From Phycisphaerae bacterium (GTDB lineage: Bacteria; Planctomycetota; Phycisphaerae; SM23-33), in NCBI GenBank assembly GCA_018335035.1, contig JAGXKT010000019.1, positions 1 through 36,373 of the forward strand: 36,373 nucleotides of DNA, written 5' to 3'. The notes under the pieces were generated by a model. It worked only from the letters and a program-made list of their open reading frames with translations, was not told the DNA's origin and made no database searches. Of this stretch, positions 31,446 to 36,373 are shown in pieces. The first letter of the stretch is position 1. Every line of letters begins with the position of its first letter. The position numbers and the translations under genes are program-made.

Positions 31446-31906
31446 GCCGGCGGCCGCAGCGCCGTGGCACCATACGTCCCTTGCGGGCGCCGCATGGACC
31501 GGCACGCGATGGTCGGTGCGCCGCGCGGGTGGCGTACGCTGCGAGGCGCAGCCGGGCACCCACGCCCCCCACGATGCGCGGGCTCGTTGATGCGTTGACT
31601 CGTTGACGCGTTGATTCGTTGACGCGCTTGCCCAGGCGTAACCGTAGGCCAGGCACGCGTGCCCGCGAGATCATGAACCGTAGGCCGGGCCCGCACGGCC
31701 ATACGGCTCATACGAGCCCTGCGACATGTATGTCGAAGCGTCGTATGGGCCCGCGGAACGGTCATGCACGCCCACGCGTCGATCAGCCGCGCAGGCGTAG
31801 GGCTGGCAGCTTAGCCGAAGGCGCGCTGCCAGCGCGATGATGGGCGGGATTCCGCCGGCAGCAGAGCTGTCGGCCTACGGCTTATGTGGCTACCGCTTGT
31901 GCACGG
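31446..31906. other. Gene-poor stretch with repeats after hcp
   Basis: About 460 bases with no protein gene found. It contains the 8-bp tandem array at 31583-31622. It also has direct copies of CCGTAGGCC (about 31639 and 31678) and several short hairpins (for example GGCACGCGTGCC). The low coding signal and repeats suggest an insertion-prone spacer. Confidence 0.55.
31583..31622. repeat. Five-copy 8-bp tandem array NNCGTTGA
   Basis: Five adjacent units, each NNCGTTGA (ct, tg, ct, cg, tt), occupy exactly 40 bp. The same unit forms the inverted arrays at 9747-9770 and 9835-9866. Confidence 0.9.
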
Positions 31907-32125
31907 TCATTCGAACGCCTCGCGCGGCAGGCGGCTCTGGCGGATGATGGCCCAGAGCGTCCCGCGGCGAATAACCTTGTGGTCGGGCACGGGCACACTG
32001 ATCGTCGACGTCGCAGTGCGCTTCTGCATCATGACGTGGCTGCCCCGTTGGCGGACGGGTGCAAAGCCGTGGCGCTCCAGGATCGCGATGATTTACCTGC
32101 CGGATCGGACGGGAAGCTTAGCCAA
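31907..32125 (-). pseudogene. hicA: HicA toxin remnant with in-frame stop
   Basis: HicA is the small mRNA-interferase toxin of HicAB. From TTG 32125 the frame reads MAKLPVRSGR, then TAA (32093-32095), then IIAILERHGFAPVRQRGSHV and on to IIRQSRLPREAFE. All of HicA is recognisable, including the catalytic GSH region and IRRGTLWAIIRQS. Codon 11 (usually Glu or a similar residue) has become TAA. The nonsense change would give a 10-residue fragment, so the toxin is dead unless the stop is misread. It overlaps the end of hicB by 8 nt, the normal arrangement. The gene order is hicB then hicA on the minus strand. Confidence 0.8.
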
Positions 32126-32343
32126 CCTCGACCTCCACCGGACCGACTTGAACGTCGCCGCGGAGGCGTTCGGCAATTTCCCCGGCATCGGCCGATTTGA
32201 GCAGGAGTTCGACGGCCTCGCGCAGGTTGGCGCGGGCCTCGTCAGGCGTATCGCCCTGGCTGGCGACGTCCAGCTCCGGGCACAGGGCCACGTAGCCCTT
32301 CGTCTTCGCGATAGACCGCTGCGGTAAATGTGCGTCTGACCAT
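32118..32343 (-). pseudogene. hicB: HicB antitoxin with a single-base frameshift
   Basis: HicB neutralises HicA and represses its own operon. From ATG 32343 the frame reads MVRRTFTAAVYREDEG, then shifts. Removing one G from the GGG at 32296-32298 (minus strand) continues as YVALCPELDVASQGDTPDEA, then ARANLREAVELLL, and ends ...VEVEVG before TAA 32118-32120. YVALCPELxxxxSQGDT is the HicB hallmark. The restored protein has 74 residues. GGGAG precedes the ATG. The extra G may be a real mutation or a sequencing indel. Confidence 0.8.
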
Positions 32344-32473
32344 GATCCGCTCCCGTCTGCGCTCCCGTCTGGCTGTCTCCATTATCGCCGTCGACGCCGC
32401 ATCAGGCAAGGCCGTAGCCCGGCCCGACGCTGCACACAGTGTGGGCACGCGCCGGAGGCCGGGGGCGCGACGT

Positions 32474-32543
32474 GTTTCTGCGCACGGACGCGACGCGGAT
32501 GACACGTTTCTGCGCGCCGGCGGAAAGGGGTCTGCGCAGAAAC
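32474..32543. repeat. GTTTCTGCGCA inverted repeat, three copies
   Basis: GTTTCTGCGCA at 32474-32484 and its exact complement TGCGCAGAAAC at 32533-32543 form an inverted pair. A third near-copy, GTTTCTGCGC, lies in direct orientation at 32506-32515. They are about 140 bp from the parS-like cluster. Confidence 0.7.
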
Positions 32544-32678
32544 GCGCGTCGGTGCGGCGGCCCGGCGCGCCACGGCGGCAGGAGCGCATCTCGCGCCGGG
32601 GGCGTCTGTTGACGGCGTCGGCGTCGCGCTCCGCGCACGCGTTGCCGCGCAGGAATGTGGCCTCTGGCGGCCGGCGAA

Positions 32679-32694
32679 TGTTCCACGTGGAACA
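32679..32694. promoter_or_regulatory. parS site 1 (perfect)
   Basis: TGTTCCACGTGGAACA, a perfect 16-bp palindrome, matches the bacterial parS consensus (TGTTNCACGTGNAACA), the ParB-binding site for chromosome segregation. Confidence 0.9.
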
Positions 32695-32744
32695 TTTCGC
32701 CCGGCGCGCGGAATCGGCGACGCGAATCGGCGCAGGATTGTAGA

Positions 32745-32760
32745 TGTTCCCCGTGGAACA
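32745..32760. promoter_or_regulatory. parS-like site 2
   Basis: TGTTCCCCGTGGAACA differs from site 1 only in the centre (CCCGTG for CACGTG). A CCCGTG centre also occurs in Thermus-type parS. Confidence 0.8.
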
Positions 32761-32777
32761 ACGGCGGCCGGCGCGCT

Positions 32778-32793
32778 TGTTCCCCGTGGAACA
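32778..32793. promoter_or_regulatory. parS-like site 3
   Basis: TGTTCCCCGTGGAACA, identical to site 2 and 33 bp from it. The three sites lie within 115 bp. No parA or parB is in the window. Confidence 0.8.
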
Positions 32794-32931
32794 CTTCGCG
32801 CGGCCGGGGCGCCTCGGCGCGGCGCTCGGCGTTTGGCGGCGCGCCTATCGCGCGCGGCGTCGTGTGCGGAGTGGACGCCGGCGGCGCGGGCGGTCATAAT
32901 GGCGGCGCCGCACAGGCGGAAAGGACACGGC

Positions 32932-34806
32932 ATGCGAAGTAATCGAGTCAAGAAGGGACTTCAGCGCGGTCCGCACCGCAGCTTGATGAAGGCGACGGGC
33001 CTGGACGACGCGGCGATCAAGCGGCCGATGATCGGCATCGCGTGCAGCTACACGGACGCCGTGCCGGGACACGTGCACCTCGACGCGGTGGGCGAGTACG
33101 TCAAGGCGAAGGTTCGCGCGGCCGGCGGCACGCCGATTCTGTTCAACACGATCGCGATCTGCGACGGGATCGCGATGGGCCACACCGGCATGAAATACTC
33201 GCTGGTGTCGCGCGAGCTGATTGCCGATTGCGTGGAGTCGATGTTCGAGGCGCACCAGTTCGACGCGATGCTGTGCATTCCGAACTGCGACAAGATCACG
33301 CCGGGCATGCTGATGGCGGCGCTGCGGGTCAACGTGCCGACGGTCTTCGTCTCGGGCGGGCCGATGGAGGCCGGGCGCGTCGCCGGCTGCGACGTGGATC
33401 TGATCGACCAATTCTACGCCGTCGCACAGAAGAAGACCGGCCGCATGACCAACAAGCAGGTCGCCGAGTACGAGGCCAACACGTGCCCGACGTGCGGCTC
33501 GTGCAGCGGCATGTTCACGGCCAACAGCATGAACTGCCTGTGCGAGGCGATCGGCATTGCGCCGCCGGGCAACGGCACGACGCTGGCGACGAGCCCCGCG
33601 CGGATGGCGCTGTTCGACACGGCGGCCGAGCGGATCGTCAAAATGGCGCGCGCCTGGACCCGCGGTGGCTGCAAGAAAAGCTACCCCCTGCTGCCGCGGC
33701 GGATCATGACCAAGCGCGCGTTCGCCAACGCCTTCACGCTGGACATGGCGATGGGCGGCTCGACGAACACCGTGCTGCACCTGCTGGCGATCGCCAACGA
33801 GGCCGGCGTCAACTTCACGCTGGACGACATCGAACGCATCTCGAAGCGCACGCCGAACATCTGCCGCGTCGCGCCGTCGGCCACGCCCGAAGGCCGCATC
33901 TACCACGTCCAGGACGTCCACCGCGCCGGCGGCATCCACACGATCCTCTGGCAACTGCGCGCCGGCAAAAAGACGCTCGTCCGCGACGACGCCATGACCG
34001 TCACCGGCGAGACGATGGGCCGCAACCTCGACAAGTGGTCGCTGCGCAGCAGCAAGCTCTGTGCGGCCGGCAGGCACCTCTACCGCGACGGCTGGCGCGC
34101 GACCGGGCGATCCGTCGAGCAGGTCCGCGCGATGTATCGCGGGCAGCGACCCGCGCGCCTGACGACCAAAAACGCCGATCGCAACTTCGCGCCCGAGGAC
34201 GTCATCCGCCCGATGGAGCTGGCCTACACGAAGAAGGGCGGGCTGGTCGTGCTGCGCGGCAACATCGCGCGGAACGGTTCGGTCGTCAAGCTCGCCGGCG
34301 TCGATCCGGCGATGTACGTCCACAGCGGGCCTGCGCGGATCTACGAAAGCCAGGACGACGCCTGCGAGGGCATCCTCGGCGGACAGGTCGCCCCCGGCGA
34401 CGTGGTCGTCATCCGAAACGAGGGCCCCAAGGGCGGGCCCGGCATGCAGGAGATGCTCGCCCCGACCAGCTACATCCGCGGCATGGGCCTCGGTGAGAAG
34501 TGCGCGCTGATCACCGACGGGCGCTTCAGCGGCGGCACGGCCGGGGCGTCCATCGGGCACGTCTCGCCGGAGGCGGCCGCCGGCGGCGAAATCGGCCTGC
34601 TGCGCAACGGCGACATCATCGACATCGACATCCCCGGCGGCACGCTCAACGCGCGCCTCAGCGCGGCCGAGTTCAAACGCCGCCGCAAGAAGCGGCAGCC
34701 GCGACCCGCGCCGATCCGCCACGGCGCGCTCGGCCGCTACGCCGCACACGCCACCAGCGCCGATACCGGCGCCGTGCTCGACTGGCCCGGCAAACCCAAA
34801 CCGTAA
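32932..34806 (+). CDS. ilvD: Dihydroxy-acid dehydratase
   Basis: Fe-S enzyme of valine, leucine and isoleucine synthesis; it dehydrates 2,3-dihydroxy-3-methyl acids. The 624-residue protein is of the longer, E. coli-like type. It has VPGHVHLD (44-51), IPNCDKITPGM with Cys119 and the metal-binding Lys121, CPTCGSCSGMF with Cys185/188/191, and the C-terminal GRFSGGTAGASIGHVSPEA. It ends with a basic, Pro-rich tail. ATG 32932 is preceded by AAAGGA; an upstream in-frame ATG at 32899 only adds a basic segment. It lies right after the parS-like cluster. No other ilv gene is near. Confidence 0.97.
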   Translation: MRSNRVKKGLQRGPHRSLMKATGLDDAAIKRPMIGIACSYTDAVPGHVHLDAVGEYVKAKVRAAGGTPILFNTIAICDGIAMGHTGMKYSLVSRELIADCVESMFEAHQFDAMLCIPNCDKITPGMLMAALRVNVPTVFVSGGPMEAGRVAGCDVDLIDQFYAVAQKKTGRMTNKQVAEYEANTCPTCGSCSGMFTANSMNCLCEAIGIAPPGNGTTLATSPARMALFDTAAERIVKMARAWTRGGCKKSYPLLPRRIMTKRAFANAFTLDMAMGGSTNTVLHLLAIANEAGVNFTLDDIERISKRTPNICRVAPSATPEGRIYHVQDVHRAGGIHTILWQLRAGKKTLVRDDAMTVTGETMGRNLDKWSLRSSKLCAAGRHLYRDGWRATGRSVEQVRAMYRGQRPARLTTKNADRNFAPEDVIRPMELAYTKKGGLVVLRGNIARNGSVVKLAGVDPAMYVHSGPARIYESQDDACEGILGGQVAPGDVVVIRNEGPKGGPGMQEMLAPTSYIRGMGLGEKCALITDGRFSGGTAGASIGHVSPEAAAGGEIGLLRNGDIIDIDIPGGTLNARLSAAEFKRRRKKRQPRPAPIRHGALGRYAAHATSADTGAVLDWPGKPKP

Positions 34807-35022
34807 CGCGCGGCGCAGGGCCGGCGCTGTGCTGCGTGGCGGCAACTGCCGGCGCAATCTGCTGCCGGCGGAAGCGCCTGCACCATGCCGCGGCCGCGCG
34901 CCGGCGCATCGCCGGCGCCGCGCGATTGCGCTTGCGTGTTCGGGCGGGCGTCACTACCCTACCCGCTTTATTTGTCTCGGGCGGGCCGGGCTGCCCCAAA
35001 CGAACCGGAGAGAAAGGTAATA
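34807..35022. other. Intergenic region before the outer-membrane protein
   Basis: About 216 bases with no gene. Several GC-rich hairpins (for example GGCGCATCGCCGGCGCC) occur but no clear U-tract, so a terminator for ilvD is uncertain. AGAAAGG lies just before ATG 35023. Confidence 0.45.
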
Positions 35023-36369
35023 ATGCACAAGCGTATGGCGAGCGTGCTGACAGTGGGTATGCTTCTGGCAATCACGGCCGTCGCCGCCCGGGCCGACGCC
35101 GCCGCGCCGGACGACCCCGCCGGCGCGCCGGACGACAGCGCGCCCGCGTGGTTGCGTAATCCCGTCGGGCGGCTGTTCGAGCCAGTCAACCAACTCGGCA
35201 TCGGCACGTTTTCCGGCAAGGTGCAGTTCCTCGCCATGCGGCGCGACTACGATGGGCAGGACGCCGGCAGCGGCACGCTCGCGACCACGATTCGCTATCG
35301 CTCGCCCGAATATCACAACATCCGCTTCGGCGCCGAGTACATCTGGACGCCGCGCCTGTTTGAGGGCGGCTGCCGCGACGAGCCGCCGAACCCCGGCTGG
35401 GTCATCCTCAACGACGATTTCCACGTCCTCAGCGAGGCCTACGTCGACGTCGGCCTGGCCGCGATCGGGCTGGACCGCACGCGCGTGATCATCGGCCGGC
35501 AGAAGAGCGAGTACGACTTCGCCCCGGCGTATCCCATCCGCCAGAAGGCCCAGTACATCGAGGGCGTCGTGCTCAAATGCCGCCAGTTCGAGCACCTGTC
35601 CGTCGACGTCGGGCACATCGAGCGCTTCAGCAGTTGGAGCACGCGGTCCGGCCGCGGCGACTGGCTCCGCGCCGGCTTCAACGACGTCGAGGACATCGTA
35701 GCCGATTACGAGAGCGACAGCCGCATCCGCGAAGCCAACACCGGCATGCAGTTCGTCTCGGCCACGACCGACGCAATCCCGCGCGTCACGCTCACCGTCT
35801 ACGACCTCTACGGCTGCGACCTGTACAACACGCTGGGGCTCAAGGCCGACGTGGCGCTGTACAAGACCGACACGGCCTCCGTGACGTGGAAAAACCACTA
35901 CATCATGCAGCGCGAGACGGGCTCCTGCCCCGTGGATATCGACGCGGACGTAATCGAATCCTCCCTGGCCGTGCAGGCCGGAAACCTGCTCGTCGAGCCG
36001 GGCATCATCTCCACCTGCGGCGGCAACGACGCCCGCAACGATTTCCGGCATCCGTTCGAGTCCACGCTGACCTGGCAATATACGCTTTTGTGGAACACGC
36101 GCGCCCACCTGGCCGGCAGCGACTCGGTCTACCTTAAATCCAAGTACACCTTCGGAAAGAACCTTCTGTACTTCCTCGGAATGGCCACGTGCCACGAGAA
36201 CAATGTTAATGACGGCTCGACGGATTACGAACTCAACGCCGTGTACAAATACACGTTTACGGACAACTTCTCCGTAACGCTCAAGGCCGGCTGGGCCCAC
36301 CGAAATTACGGAAACGGCGACAGCCCGGAGTACTCCGACCTGCGCCTGTTCGTGACGTACTCGTTCTGA
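35023..36369 (+). CDS. Outer-membrane beta-barrel protein
   Basis: A 448-residue exported protein. A signal peptide (about 1-24) ends in AARADA. The mature part is rich in alternating hydrophobic/aromatic strands (YNTLGLKADVALYK, ELNAVYKYTFTDNFSVTLKAGW). It ends in YSF, the terminal Phe of the outer-membrane beta-signal. Its length and strand pattern fit an alginate-export/OprD-like porin family, but the substrate is unknown. A diderm envelope is implied. The start has AGAAAGG upstream. It is complete in the window; the stop is four bases before the end. Confidence 0.85.
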   Translation: MHKRMASVLTVGMLLAITAVAARADAAAPDDPAGAPDDSAPAWLRNPVGRLFEPVNQLGIGTFSGKVQFLAMRRDYDGQDAGSGTLATTIRYRSPEYHNIRFGAEYIWTPRLFEGGCRDEPPNPGWVILNDDFHVLSEAYVDVGLAAIGLDRTRVIIGRQKSEYDFAPAYPIRQKAQYIEGVVLKCRQFEHLSVDVGHIERFSSWSTRSGRGDWLRAGFNDVEDIVADYESDSRIREANTGMQFVSATTDAIPRVTLTVYDLYGCDLYNTLGLKADVALYKTDTASVTWKNHYIMQRETGSCPVDIDADVIESSLAVQAGNLLVEPGIISTCGGNDARNDFRHPFESTLTWQYTLLWNTRAHLAGSDSVYLKSKYTFGKNLLYFLGMATCHENNVNDGSTDYELNAVYKYTFTDNFSVTLKAGWAHRNYGNGDSPEYSDLRLFVTYSF

Positions 36370-36373
36370 GCCG

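Larger units (their letters stand above)
32344..32931. other. Gene-free region with parS-like sites and GTTTCTGCGC repeats
   Basis: No gene is supported in these ~590 bases. Open frames translate the palindromic sites as VPRGT, MFHVEH or CSTWN, which are artefacts. The right half holds three parS-like 16-mers. The left half holds GTTTCTGCGCA as an inverted pair (32474-32484, 32533-32543) with a third copy between. The ilvD promoter and ribosome site AAAGGA are at the end. Confidence 0.6.

Noticed and set aside
29694-31559. A 621-codon minus-strand frame opposite hcp
   Set aside because: Antisense to hcp. There is no domain in the translation.
32382-32951. Open frames with repeated VPRGT or FHVEH across the parS-like sites
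   Set aside because: The repeated peptides are simply translations of the 16-bp palindromes.
32845-34857. A 670-codon minus-strand frame opposite ilvD
   Set aside because: Fully antisense to a clear ilvD. It is low-complexity and has no motif.

Overview
This window is a very GC-rich bacterial chromosome segment. The mix of genes points to Planctomycetota, probably a Phycisphaerae-like anaerobe: a formylglycine-type sulfatase, two large right-handed beta-helix proteins, several lipoproteins, an outer-membrane beta-barrel ending in Phe, an ECF sigma factor paired with a membrane coiled-coil protein, and many hairpin-forming intergenic repeats. The assignment is inferred from gene content, not from a marker phylogeny.

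Layout. (1) 1-5.1 kb: the 5' end of a tRNA, a terminator, ffh (SRP54), a sulfatase broken by a frameshift, and gatB. (2) 5.1-9.7 kb: a TPR lipoprotein and a coiled-coil membrane protein downstream of an ECF sigma factor, a DUF2330 protein transcribed divergently, and an M48 metalloprotease lipoprotein. (3) 9.9-12.7 kb: pncB and pncA as a nicotinamide salvage operon, then an orphan NarL/LuxR response regulator. (4) 12.9-16 kb: a lipoprotein, purQ and an alpha/beta-hydrolase lipoprotein. (5) 16.2-18.5 kb: a DUF2007-like acidic protein, a small Arg-rich protein, a membrane protein, two possible small ORFs, and the gene for SRP RNA (ffs), which is easy to miss because it is non-coding. (6) 18.5-23 kb: two divergent beta-helix proteins separated by hairpin repeats. 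(7) 23-31.5 kb: an Fe-S and nitrosative-stress block with nifU, nifS, a CRP/FNR-family regulator, a URO-D-type methyltransferase, then a ferredoxin, DUF488 protein, cupin, DUF6448 protein and hybrid cluster protein (hcp). A perfect inverted TTGAC-N4-GTCAA box lies exactly 41.5 bp upstream of the predicted start of the ferredoxin-to-hcp transcript. (8) 31.5-32.9 kb: a gene-poor stretch with a doubly inactivated HicAB toxin-antitoxin pair and three parS-like 16-mers within 115 bp. (9) 32.9 kb to the end: ilvD and an outer-membrane barrel protein.

How the genes relate. Ffh and its RNA partner are both here, about 16 kb apart. NifU and NifS can build Fe-S clusters for the Fe-S proteins encoded beside them (the ferredoxin, Hcp, and further away IlvD). 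The CRP/FNR protein is the natural candidate to act on the box in front of the ferredoxin/hcp genes. The parS cluster suggests that this region is a chromosome-partition centre, which often lies near the replication origin, although no parA, parB or dnaA is in the window.

Caveats. All calls come from reading the sequence by eye; no database search or folding was run. The sulfatase and hicB frameshifts can each be explained by one extra base in a short G or C run, so assembly error is a live alternative for both.
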